The position numbers and the translations under genes were made by a program. 64,000 bases of DNA. Source: Pseudoalteromonas caenipelagi (GTDB lineage: Bacteria; Pseudomonadota; Gammaproteobacteria; Enterobacterales; Alteromonadaceae). The stretch's first letter is position 1, and the number at the start of each line of letters is the position of its first letter. Below, piece after piece: positions 32,577 to 41,346 of this stretch. The notes under the pieces are model-generated. The model searched no databases, was not told the DNA's origin, and worked only from the letters and a program-made list of their open reading frames with translations. The DNA lies in assembly GCF_013140855.1 (NCBI RefSeq), contig NZ_JABBPG010000009.1, positions 62,001-126,000 of the forward strand, written 5' to 3'.

Positions 32577-35500
32577 TTACTCTTCATCTTCAACGAGTGT
32601 CATCAACGATGTATTACCACCTGATGCAGTGGTATCGATACTAATCGTTTTTTCTGTGATGAGTCGGTTGATTAAAGTGTCGTAATACTCAGCACTAATT
32701 ACTGGCAAAATCGCACCAGAGCGAGCAGCAAGTTGCTGACTAAAGTAGCCAAGTCTAGACGAGCGTGCCGCTACCACCGCACCAGCAAGGTGAGGATGCG
32801 CCAAAATAGCTTGCAGCTGGTTTGGTCTAGCAACTTGGAATACGCCTTCGGCAATGCCCGTAGAGATGAATTTGTCTCTAAATGCTTGCGCTTCTTCATA
32901 GAACAACTCTGATGCTACTGTGATAACCGTGTTACCAGCAGCTAGCGCTGTAATTATAGAAATTGCCCAGAAGTTGAAAGAGGTACTCTTATCGGCATAA
33001 CACACAACACAGCCTCGAGGTTCAAGGTGCAATGTATTCGACTCACCTGTAGGACCCGGTAAGGTAGTGAAAGAACGCATGCGCTTTTCAAGGCGATTTA
33101 ATTGTGCACGAGCATCGGCCAGTGTTTTTGCTAAATCATCAGCAAGGTCGTCGATGATTTCAACAGTGGCAACTTTTGCTAATAGCTGACGCACGGCAGA
33201 AACACGGTCATTTAATGGTGTATTACGCCAGATCTTCTCATCGCGCATTGAGTTACGCATCAATTTATCAACTTGCTCTGCTGCGCCTGGGAAATCATGC
33301 GTTTCTAACTGATCAGCTGTCAGGTTAGTCATTTGCACATTCTCAGGAGATGCCTTTTCTTTGACCAAACGATATAAGTAGTTTGGACCACCGGCTTTTG
33401 GACCAGTACCCGATAAACCACGACCACCAAATGGCTGCACGCCCACGATAGCGCCGATCATGTTACGGTTTACGTAGACGTTACCTGCACGTGACATCTT
33501 CGCTAGATACTGACAACGTTCTTCGATGCGTGAGTGAACACCCATAGTTAGACCGTAGCCAGTTGCATTAATCTGATCAATAACTTTATCGAGGTCTTGG
33601 GCTTTGTAGCGAACAATGTGTACGATAGGACCAAACACTTCACGCTTAAGTACAGACAAATCAGCAATTTCATATAAACGAGGTGCAAAGAAGTAAGCGC
33701 CATGCTCATTGTTGTCTGGGATCTTAGATTCAAATAACAACTTACCATTGCTCTTCAAGTACTCAACATGTGCAGTGAGCGTGTTCAGTGCTTTTTCATC
33801 GATCACTGGACCTACATCAGTAGACAGTAATGAAGGGTCACCAACATGTAGCTCTTGTAATGCGCCTTTTAGCATGGTGATGATGCCATCAGCAACATCA
33901 TCTTGTAAGAACAATACGCGTAGGGCTGAACAACGTTGACCAGCACTTTGGAAGCCAGATGAAATAACATCATCGACGACTTGCTCAGGAAGTGCAGTTG
34001 AATCAACAATCATACAGTTTTGACCGCCGGTTTCAGCAATCAAAGGTACCTGAATGTCATTACGCTCTGCTAGGATTTGCGAAATCAAAGTACCGGTTTC
34101 TGTTGAACCTGTGAACATCACGGCTTGAATGCGTTCATCTGGCACTATGTGTTTACCTACTTCACTGCCACGCGCAATAACAGGTTGCACGACATGCTCC
34201 GGTAAGCCTACTGTGTGCATTAACTCGATACAACGCAAAGCAACATAGCTTGTTTGCTCAGCAGGTTTTGCGATAACCGTGTTACCCGTTACAATTGCTG
34301 CAGCAACTTGGCCTAGGAAAATAGCCAGAGGGAAGTTCCATGGACTGATACATAAGATAACACCGCGAGCTTCGAAGCGTTCATCTTGCGACAGTTCTTC
34401 AGCACGAGCTGCATAGTAACGGCAAAAATCAACTGCTTCACGCACTTCATCAATGCTGTCTTGAGCTACCTTACCTGCCTCTTTAATACAGATAGCAACC
34501 AGCTCATCGTGATGGCGCTCAAGAATATCTGCAACTCGGCGCAGTAAATCTGCTCGCTCTTTCACTGGTGTTTGTGACCAACTTGCAAATGCTTGGTCGG
34601 CATTTTCTAGCATGGCTTTCATGTCATCACTTTGATGAACACGAACCTGGCCTACCACTTCTTTGTGGTTAGCTGGGTTGCGCACCGCTAGGTGGCCTTC
34701 TTTTACTTGGCTTTCGTCAATTAAATGTTCGTTAAACCAACTGTCTAAGTTTTCTTTAAACGGTGTTAATGTATTGATATCGGTCAAGTCCATCCCTTTT
34801 GAGTTTGGACGCTCATCACCGTAAAGCTCAATGGGTAACTTGATTTGTTTATTGAACTTGTTGCGTAAACCTTGCAGGGTTTCAACTGGATCTGGCAACA
34901 GTGACTCAACAGGTTTTGAGGTATCTACAATCGCGTTTACAAATGAAGAGTTGGCGCCGTTCTCTAATAAACGACGTACCAAGTAAGCAAGCAGGTCTTC
35001 ATGCTGGCCAACTGGCGCATATACTCGGCATTGGATTTTTTCTTTCTCAACGATTTGGTCGAATAGTGACTCACCCATACCGTGTAGACGTTGGAATTCA
35101 AAGCCTTGGTTATCACCTTTAGCGACTTCAAGAATCGTTGCTGCCGTGTAGGCATTGTGTGTAGCAAACTGAGGGAAGATCACATCACGCGCTTCAAGCA
35201 GTTTAATTGCACACGCTTTGTAAGATACGTCGGTGGTTGCTTTTCGCGTAAACACAGGGAAGTGATTTAAACCATCTTGTTGCGTGGTTTTAATTTCAGT
35301 ATCCCAGTAAGCACCTTTAACCAGTCGAACCATCAACCTGCGGCCGACACGACGAGCTAAATTCGCTAGCCACTCAACAACAAAAATAGCGCGTTTTTGG
35401 TAAGCTTGAACCGCTAAGCCAAAGCCTTGCCAATCGCCCAGATCATCGTCAGAGAATACGGCTTCGATAATATCTAAAGAAATATCTAAACGGTCAGCCT

Positions 35501-36380
35501 CTTCAGCATCTACCGTAAAGCCGATATCATATTTTTTCGCAACCAATGCTAACTCTTTTAGCTTTGGCACAATTTCACTCATAACACGGTCACGATGACT
35601 AAATTCGTAACGTGGGTGAATGGCTGATAGCTTAACTGAGATACCTGGGCTCTTGATTGGACCACGGCCATTCGCTGCTTTACCAATGGCATGGATTGCA
35701 GTCATGTAGCTTTTGAAGTAACGCTCTGCATCGGCCATGGTGCGCGCACCTTCACCGAGCATATCGTAAGAGTACACGTAGCCTTTTTGCTCTTTATCAG
35801 CTGCACGTTCAATGGCTTCATCAATATTTTGACCCATGACGAACTGCTTACCCATGATCTTCATCGCAAAGTTCACAGACTTGCGGATCACAGGTTCACC
35901 TAAACGGCCAATGGTTTTTTTCAGAACACCAAATTGTTGTTCTTTGTTTTTATCCGTGTAATTAACCATTTTACCGGTGACTAACAGTCCCCAGCTCGAT
36001 GCATTCACAAATAAAGAATCGCTGCTGCCTAAGTGAGAACTCCAGTCACCTTTGGCTAATTTATCACGGATCAAATTATCTTGAGTTTGTTTATCTGGAA
36101 CACGTAATAAAGCTTCAGCCAAACACATCAAAACAACGCCTTCTTCTGTTGAAAGCGAAAATTCGTTTAATAGGGCATCGACACCATTTTGGCCATCTTG
36201 GTCTTTACGAATATTTAAAACCAATTGACGTGCACGTTCCCATGCTCGGCTTCTAGCCGTAACACCAACTTCAGCAAGCGGCAAAATATGATCGATAACT
36301 TCATTTTCATCAATACGGTAGAAGTCACGGATTTTTTGTCTGATAGGACAGTTAGTTGTCAAATCGCCGTTATAAAGCAT
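32577..36380 (-). CDS. putA: Bifunctional proline dehydrogenase / L-glutamate gamma-semialdehyde dehydrogenase
   Basis: Oxidises proline to glutamate in two channelled steps, the first FAD- and quinone-linked at the membrane, the second NAD-dependent. The 1,267-residue protein has an N-terminal helical arm, a PRODH barrel (about 180–480; VRLVKGAYWDTEIK), and an aldehyde dehydrogenase domain (about 550–1000; AETGGQN, SAGQRCSALR with the catalytic Cys). The C-terminal PutA domain ends with the conserved TTASGGNTSLM flap. It lacks the roughly 50-residue ribbon-helix-helix DNA-binding domain of E. coli PutA. ATG 36380 follows GAGGG. Confidence 0.96.
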   Translation of the reverse strand: MLYNGDLTTNCPIRQKIRDFYRIDENEVIDHILPLAEVGVTARSRAWERARQLVLNIRKDQDGQNGVDALLNEFSLSTEEGVVLMCLAEALLRVPDKQTQDNLIRDKLAKGDWSSHLGSSDSLFVNASSWGLLVTGKMVNYTDKNKEQQFGVLKKTIGRLGEPVIRKSVNFAMKIMGKQFVMGQNIDEAIERAADKEQKGYVYSYDMLGEGARTMADAERYFKSYMTAIHAIGKAANGRGPIKSPGISVKLSAIHPRYEFSHRDRVMSEIVPKLKELALVAKKYDIGFTVDAEEADRLDISLDIIEAVFSDDDLGDWQGFGLAVQAYQKRAIFVVEWLANLARRVGRRLMVRLVKGAYWDTEIKTTQQDGLNHFPVFTRKATTDVSYKACAIKLLEARDVIFPQFATHNAYTAATILEVAKGDNQGFEFQRLHGMGESLFDQIVEKEKIQCRVYAPVGQHEDLLAYLVRRLLENGANSSFVNAIVDTSKPVESLLPDPVETLQGLRNKFNKQIKLPIELYGDERPNSKGMDLTDINTLTPFKENLDSWFNEHLIDESQVKEGHLAVRNPANHKEVVGQVRVHQSDDMKAMLENADQAFASWSQTPVKERADLLRRVADILERHHDELVAICIKEAGKVAQDSIDEVREAVDFCRYYAARAEELSQDERFEARGVILCISPWNFPLAIFLGQVAAAIVTGNTVIAKPAEQTSYVALRCIELMHTVGLPEHVVQPVIARGSEVGKHIVPDERIQAVMFTGSTETGTLISQILAERNDIQVPLIAETGGQNCMIVDSTALPEQVVDDVISSGFQSAGQRCSALRVLFLQDDVADGIITMLKGALQELHVGDPSLLSTDVGPVIDEKALNTLTAHVEYLKSNGKLLFESKIPDNNEHGAYFFAPRLYEIADLSVLKREVFGPIVHIVRYKAQDLDKVIDQINATGYGLTMGVHSRIEERCQYLAKMSRAGNVYVNRNMIGAIVGVQPFGGRGLSGTGPKAGGPNYLYRLVKEKASPENVQMTNLTADQLETHDFPGAAEQVDKLMRNSMRDEKIWRNTPLNDRVSAVRQLLAKVATVEIIDDLADDLAKTLADARAQLNRLEKRMRSFTTLPGPTGESNTLHLEPRGCVVCYADKSTSFNFWAISIITALAAGNTVITVASELFYEEAQAFRDKFISTGIAEGVFQVARPNQLQAILAHPHLAGAVVAARSSRLGYFSQQLAARSGAILPVISAEYYDTLINRLITEKTISIDTTASGGNTSLMTLVEDEE

Positions 36381-36426
36381 AAGCAACCCTCAATAAGAGT
36401 AGAGTCAAAAATACATGTAATTATCG

Positions 36427-36451
36427 CCTACACCCTTGGTATATGTGTAGG
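36427..36451. promoter_or_regulatory. Inverted repeat in the putA/lrp-like divergent region
   Basis: CCTACAC and GTGTAGG form perfect 7-bp arms 11 bases apart, 47 bases upstream of putA. The size and position suit an Lrp/AsnC-family or other operator controlling proline use. Confidence 0.45.
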
Positions 36452-36590
36452 AGGCATAAGGCCTTCTTTCAATTACGACAAATTTAAATGCAGTGCGTTG
36501 AACCACCATATCACAATGATTTGGGTGTTTAAAATATCATCACTACGCATTCGGTTTAATATCAATTTTCGAGAGCATTCTATCCAAAAT

Positions 36591-36607
36591 ACAGCAGTAT
36601 ATGCTGT
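36591..36607. promoter_or_regulatory. Second inverted repeat near the lrp-like gene
   Basis: ACAGCA and TGCTGT flank GTATA, about 65 bases upstream of the Lrp-family start. It may be an autoregulatory site; short arms leave chance open. Confidence 0.3.
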
Positions 36608-36671
36608 CTTATTTTTTCTGATTACGGTAAATTAGCGGGAGATTATTAACTCTCACAGAATAAAATGCTGA

Positions 36672-37157
36672 ATGACTACTTCAATTAAAACTCGTGTACT
36701 TGATCGCATTGATTTAGCTATTTTAGATGTATTACAAAAAAATGGCCGGATTTCGAACGTAAATTTAGCAAAAGCGGTGAACTTAAGCCCAAGCCCTTGT
36801 CTAGACAGAGTTAAAAAGCTGGAGTCTGAGGGCTACATTGAGGGCTATACTGCTCGCTTAAACCCGATGAAATTAGGTCAGCATTTAGTGGCGCATATTG
36901 AAATCACGCTAAAAAGTTCTACGGAATCTGTGTTTGATACTTTTAAAGAGCACATTTTAGCATTACCTAATGTTGTATCGTGTGACATGGTGGCTGGCGG
37001 GTTTGACTATTTGTTAAAAATTCGAGTACAAGACATGCGACAGTATCGAGAAGTACTGGGGCAGGTTGTTGAAATCCCAGGGGTCGGAACAAACCACACT
37101 TACATGGTGATAGAACATATTAAATCGGATATGGGAGTAGAGGTGTTAAATTTATAA
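36672..37157 (+). CDS. Lrp/AsnC family regulator, probably controlling putA
   Basis: A 161-residue leucine-responsive-type regulator. It has an N-terminal winged helix-turn-helix (about 8–60; LDRIDLAILDVLQKNGRISN, LAKAVNLSPSPCLDRVKKLE) and a C-terminal RAM ligand-binding domain (about 70–150; VAHIEITLK, VAGGFDYLLKIRV). It is divergent from putA, the arrangement of the PutR activators of Rhodobacter, Agrobacterium and Vibrio. PutA here lacks its own DNA-binding domain, so the regulatory job has to be done by another protein. That link is inferred. Confidence 0.88.
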   Translation: MTTSIKTRVLDRIDLAILDVLQKNGRISNVNLAKAVNLSPSPCLDRVKKLESEGYIEGYTARLNPMKLGQHLVAHIEITLKSSTESVFDTFKEHILALPNVVSCDMVAGGFDYLLKIRVQDMRQYREVLGQVVEIPGVGTNHTYMVIEHIKSDMGVEVLNL

Positions 37158-37184
37158 AAAAGGCCGCTTGCGCGACCTCTTTTT
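37155..37184. terminator. Bidirectional terminator between the lrp-like gene and ygiM
   Basis: AGGCCGC/GCGACCT stem with one mismatch and a TTGC loop, A-run on the left and TCTTTTT on the right. It can serve both convergent genes. Confidence 0.78.
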
Positions 37185-37194
37185 ATTTCACTTA

Positions 37195-37821
37195 CTACCA
37201 ACCATCGTAGCGTTTACGGCGTGATAAGAGTAATGTCAAAATTACGCCAAACAACAGCCCGCCTAAGGTAATACCTCCACCGTAAGTGAGCATTAGATGC
37301 TGCTCTTTTTGTTTCTTAGCAGCAGTTGCTTGTTGTTGTTGGTCCAACGTTGTTTGTAGCTGTGTAATCGTTTGTTGTAGGTTTTGGTTTTCTGCTCGCA
37401 GGTCGTTATTAGCTTGCTGAAGTATTGGCAATTCACCACGGATTGCATCTACTTCACTTTGACTATTTTGCAAAGCCTCGTTTGCCTGTTGAAGCTGTTG
37501 GGTAAGGCCGGGTTGGTCGGTAACAAATTTAGCTTCAACCCATGCCTCTCTGCCTTTATCATCAAGGATTTGAATAAAGTCTTCCTGTACCTCTGAGAGG
37601 ATTGTAATCGGTGTTCCCGCGTCAACAGAGCCGAGAATTCGATAATTTTTACCAGGGCCAGCGTGCATGTATATAAAAAGATTATCGATAATGTAGCCGA
37701 TATTGGCTGATTGTTCATTAGCTGGTGAAGCTGGCAATTGCTCATTAACGATTTCAGTCTGAGCGACAGCAAGCTGTGAGCAGAGGATAAGCAATGTTGG
37801 CAAAACAATTCTATTTAACAT
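37195..37821 (-). CDS. ygiM: TIGR04211 family SH3-domain protein (YgiM)
   Basis: A 208-residue envelope protein of unknown function, homologous to E. coli YgiM. It has a signal peptide (MLNRIVLPTLLILCSQLAVAQ), then a bacterial SH3 domain (about 45–105; YIIDNLFIYMHAGPGKNYRILGSV), then a Gln/Asn-rich coiled coil (about 110–175). A C-terminal membrane helix (about 183–202) ends in a positive tail. ATG 37821 is preferred over an upstream TTG because it gives the signal peptide directly. It is divergent from the ygiF homologue, as ygiM and ygiF neighbour each other in E. coli. Confidence 0.85.
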   Translation of the reverse strand: MLNRIVLPTLLILCSQLAVAQTEIVNEQLPASPANEQSANIGYIIDNLFIYMHAGPGKNYRILGSVDAGTPITILSEVQEDFIQILDDKGREAWVEAKFVTDQPGLTQQLQQANEALQNSQSEVDAIRGELPILQQANNDLRAENQNLQQTITQLQTTLDQQQQATAAKKQKEQHLMLTYGGGITLGGLLFGVILTLLLSRRKRYDGW

Positions 37822-37986
37822 AGGTTGACCCAAGTTTTTGATAATTTTTAGAAATAGTATGGATTTAACTTAATAATAGCAAGTTAACCGGAAAACTTAG
37901 CAGATCTTAGAGTAAAAAGTTTGCAAACCAACGTATCATTGTATATTTTGAGCGTTCGATAATTATATAGGTATTTACTTGCCCAA

Positions 37987-39507
37987 ATGGACACTGAAAT
38001 AGAACTGAAGTTTTTACTTTCAGACAATGAAGTTCCTCTTATCCCAGGACTTATCACGCAGTTTGCTAAGACAGTAGCAAACCAACCTGCAAAAAACCTT
38101 AAAAATGCATATTTTGATACCCCCAGTCGAGAGCTACGGGCACTAGATATTGGCCTTCGTACCCGCTGTTGTGACGATGAGTGTGAGCAGACAATTAAGT
38201 TGGCTGGAGAAGTAGTGGGTGGTTTGCATCAACGTCCTGAGTTTAATTTACCTTTAGAGTCTGGCCGACCGAATTTGTTGGCTTTCGATGCCAATATTTG
38301 GCCTCATGGTATGCAAGTTGATGCCATCAATGAAAATTTATTCCCGATCTTCAGTACTAACTTTATCCGCCGTACTTGGTTAATCGAAACTGAGCAAGGA
38401 AGTAAAATTGAGGTTGTTTTAGATAAAGGCGAAATAACAGCACAAGGCCGAGTTGAAGCAATTTCTGAGCTAGAGATTGAGCTTGTTGAAGGGCAGCGTA
38501 GCGATTTATTTTTATTGGCCGATCATTTGATTAATTTATCGGGGATGCGATTAGGCTTGTACTCAAAAGCGGCTAGAGGTTATAGGCTAGCAGATGAGCA
38601 GCCTCTAAAGCCAAATAAGTTTATTGGTTTTGTGCCGTTACAATCTGGGATAACCCAAGAGCAAGCGTTTATTGCCACAATGAGTTACAGCATTCAATTT
38701 GTGCAAAAGCATGAGCAATGTTATTTCGACAAGCCTAGCCTGAAGACACTCAAACGTGTTATCGATGGTATTACTTTGATTCGTCATAGTTTTAGGTTGT
38801 TTTGTGCAATAGTCGACAAATCATCTACTGAGCATTTGCGTGCAGAACTAAAGTGGTTACTCGGTGAATTAGCGTGGGTTGAAAACGCGATTCATTTAAA
38901 AACTTATACTTCTAAGCGACATGCTTATTATAAAAAGATAAACAATGCGCCCGAGCTTGCTCAGGTGATCGATGATTTGAAAGATGTGCAACCTACACCA
39001 ACGGATATTGAGGACTTATTTCATTGTGCTCGATATAACCGACTGATTCTCTCGTTAACGCGCTGGTTAGTAGATAAAGGCTGGCGACAAAGTTGGGATC
39101 AGAGTGCACTTAGTGCCGCACAAATGCCGTTAAGTGACGTTGCCCGCGAATTGTTTGATAAAGACTGGGAAGAGCTTCACCAGTTACTACCTGAAGGCAA
39201 AGTGTTAACAAAAGAAGATTACTTACACTTACGGCCGCGATTAGAGAATACACTACTCAACGGTAATTGCCTTGGAGAGCTTTATAATAAAGAGGCAAGA
39301 CAAGAGTTTAGAATGCCTTGGATAGACATTGTTTATGGTATTTATGAGCTAGATACCCTCGCTTATTTGATGCAGTTGTGTCAGGGGCAAGACTCAGAAG
39401 AGTTAGCGAGCATTCAATCTTGGCTGCAAGCAAAGGCTGACTTTTTGGTAGGGGCTATGGAACAAAGCCGCAGTGTTTCATTTAATAGCTTCCCATATTG
39501 GCGCTAA
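37987..39507 (+). CDS. ygiF: CYTH-CHAD domain protein, inorganic triphosphatase type
   Basis: A 506-residue cytoplasmic protein. The N-terminal CYTH domain (about 1–205) starts with the EIELK signature (ExExK) and contains the basic and acidic tunnel residues of triphosphate tunnel metalloenzymes. The C-terminal CHAD domain (about 220–500) has the helical His-containing repeats that bind polyphosphate. E. coli YgiF hydrolyses inorganic triphosphate. The overlap of its stop with the next gene suggests coupling to the START protein. Confidence 0.9.
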   Translation: MDTEIELKFLLSDNEVPLIPGLITQFAKTVANQPAKNLKNAYFDTPSRELRALDIGLRTRCCDDECEQTIKLAGEVVGGLHQRPEFNLPLESGRPNLLAFDANIWPHGMQVDAINENLFPIFSTNFIRRTWLIETEQGSKIEVVLDKGEITAQGRVEAISELEIELVEGQRSDLFLLADHLINLSGMRLGLYSKAARGYRLADEQPLKPNKFIGFVPLQSGITQEQAFIATMSYSIQFVQKHEQCYFDKPSLKTLKRVIDGITLIRHSFRLFCAIVDKSSTEHLRAELKWLLGELAWVENAIHLKTYTSKRHAYYKKINNAPELAQVIDDLKDVQPTPTDIEDLFHCARYNRLILSLTRWLVDKGWRQSWDQSALSAAQMPLSDVARELFDKDWEELHQLLPEGKVLTKEDYLHLRPRLENTLLNGNCLGELYNKEARQEFRMPWIDIVYGIYELDTLAYLMQLCQGQDSEELASIQSWLQAKADFLVGAMEQSRSVSFNSFPYWR

Positions 39508-39512
39508 AGAGC

Positions 39513-40178
39513 GTGTTTAGGCTCGTTGTTATGTTGTTATTGATAACGGGTGCTTCGTCAGGTTCTGCTGCTCAGTGGCAAGCCTGGCGAGAAACTACTG
39601 ATATAAAAGTCTCCATTTTACCCCACACCAGCGGTATTAATTATATTCTTGTTGAGGCATATTTTGCAGGCGCAACAGTGGAGACATTACTTAATGTGAT
39701 GAACGACACGCAGGCAGCACCTAACTGGCTTAGTAGCAGTCGCTTTGTTAATGTAATTGCGCGTCCGACGGCAGCAGAAGCTGTGGTTTACACTTATTTT
39801 GACTCCCCTTGGCCCGTTAGCGATAGAGACATGCTGACTCATTCTTGTTTGTCGCAATTAAGCGAAAATCAGTACCGTTTAGATATTTTAAGCACAACGG
39901 CATACCCAGTTCCTCAGAGCAAAGCAGTGCGCATAACACCAGTACAGGGCTATTGGCTACTAACGCAAACAGCTCAAGGCTTGCAAATCAAACATCAAAT
40001 TTATGCAGAGCCTAACGGGTCACTGCCCATTTGGTTAGTGAATAACACGGCCTTGAATAATATTCTGAAAAGCTTCAAATCACTCAAAACTCAGATTAAA
40101 AACCCTAAATATAAAAAACGCCACAGTCAGTTATCTGCTGGAGACTGTCGTGCGTTTGAACGCTTGAGCATTAAATAA
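39513..40178 (+). CDS. START-domain lipid-binding-like secreted protein
   Basis: A roughly 220-residue protein with a START/SRPBCC-type fold, exported. The N-terminus (FRLVVMLLLITGASSGSAAQ) is a signal peptide. The body has the typical pattern NDTQAAPNWLSSSRFVNVI (about residues 65–83), then TYFDSPWPVSDRDML, then LKSFKSLK near the C-terminus. Such proteins bind a hydrophobic ligand in a helix-grip pocket; the ligand is unknown. The start is uncertain: TTG 39498, GTG 39513 and ATG 39531 are all possible. GTG is a compromise that keeps an arginine in front of the hydrophobic core. It starts within six bases of the ygiF stop. Confidence 0.8.
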   Translation: MFRLVVMLLLITGASSGSAAQWQAWRETTDIKVSILPHTSGINYILVEAYFAGATVETLLNVMNDTQAAPNWLSSSRFVNVIARPTAAEAVVYTYFDSPWPVSDRDMLTHSCLSQLSENQYRLDILSTTAYPVPQSKAVRITPVQGYWLLTQTAQGLQIKHQIYAEPNGSLPIWLVNNTALNNILKSFKSLKTQIKNPKYKKRHSQLSAGDCRAFERLSIK

Positions 40179-40341
40179 CCTCAGCTCCCGGTAAGCGAAT
40201 TTGGCCAATAAAACTTGCCCAATAAATAGTCTAAAAAATTCAACTTAAAATGCTTTTTCTTAATGCAATTAGCGGTATTATTACGTTGTTCTCATTTTCT
40301 ACACACCATGTAAGGCGTGTTAATCTCTTTCGAAGGATTTC

Positions 40342-41259
40342 ATGACAACCTATACCCAAGCTGAGCGGTCTTCCGACTCACCCCTGATCATAACCCTTGT
40401 ATTAGCCATGCTATTGTGGGGAGCGAGTTGGATATCCGGTAAGTTAATTGCCTCGCTTGCACCTGCACCAGTAACTGTGTTTTATCGTTTAGCGATGGCG
40501 ACGATTGGTATGCTTCCGATCCTATGGCTGGTGAACCACTTTAAGTTAGTTACATTGCGCTTTTCTAAAAAAGCATTGCTTTGGTCACTGCCTGCTGGTG
40601 TGATTTTAGCATTTTACAACCAATTATTTTTTTTGGGTCTTCATGATGGCTTACCAGGCAAAGGTGGCATGTTAGTTACAACGACCAACCCTGTGTTCAC
40701 CTTCTTACTTGCAACCATTTTATTCAAGCAAAAAGTCGCTAAAAGACAGATGCTTGGGTTAGCTTTAGGGCTCGCTGGTGGCATGTGTATGATACAAGTT
40801 TGGCAGTTCGACTATGCTCAGTTAATTGCCACAGGTAATGCCTATTTTATTATGGCTGCATTGACTTGGGCGGTATTAACTTTGGTAAGTCAACAGGGGA
40901 CGCGTTTTGCCGATTTTCTGCTGTTTAGTACCTTAATGTACGCCTCCGCAACCGCTGTAAGCTATGGTTTTGCCTATGAATACTCGCCATTGAGTAGCAT
41001 CACTCAATACTCAAGCTTTTATTGGCAGCACATGCTGTTTTTATCTGTGGTGGTGGTGAGTATTGCGACCAGCTTGTTCTTTTTAGCCAATCAACAGTTA
41101 GGCTCAAGTCGCTCTAGTTCGTTTATATTTGTGGTTCCGGCATCGGCAATGGGATTGTCTGCTTGGTACTTTTCTGAGCCGTTGTCTTTGCCTGTGGCCT
41201 GTGGTGCCATTTTGGCTATTTTTGCTGTTTATTTGATCAATAATAAGATCATCAAGTAG
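40342..41259 (+). CDS. EamA family (DMT superfamily) transporter
   Basis: A 305-residue inner-membrane protein with two EamA repeats (about 15–150 and 165–300) and ten predicted helices. Family marks include LLWGASWISGKLIASLAPAP near the N-terminus with the conserved Trp-Gly-Ala-Ser. Members export or import amino acids, nucleosides or metabolites; the substrate cannot be told. It lies 88 bases upstream of a flavoprotein gene on the same strand, so a shared function is possible. ATG 40342 follows GAAGGA. Confidence 0.88.
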   Translation: MTTYTQAERSSDSPLIITLVLAMLLWGASWISGKLIASLAPAPVTVFYRLAMATIGMLPILWLVNHFKLVTLRFSKKALLWSLPAGVILAFYNQLFFLGLHDGLPGKGGMLVTTTNPVFTFLLATILFKQKVAKRQMLGLALGLAGGMCMIQVWQFDYAQLIATGNAYFIMAALTWAVLTLVSQQGTRFADFLLFSTLMYASATAVSYGFAYEYSPLSSITQYSSFYWQHMLFLSVVVVSIATSLFFLANQQLGSSRSSSFIFVVPASAMGLSAWYFSEPLSLPVACGAILAIFAVYLINNKIIK

Positions 41260-41346
41260 TGTAACGCTGTGTAATGTGACTTTGCTTTAAAATTGATAAT
41301 ACTTAGAGGCTGATTGCTACCCATACTAAGTATAAGGAAACCAAGC

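Noticed and set aside
36225..36635. Long plus-strand open frame across the putA start and the divergent region
   Set aside because: Runs antisense to putA with no ribosome binding site and no recognisable protein; the region is explained by two divergent promoters.
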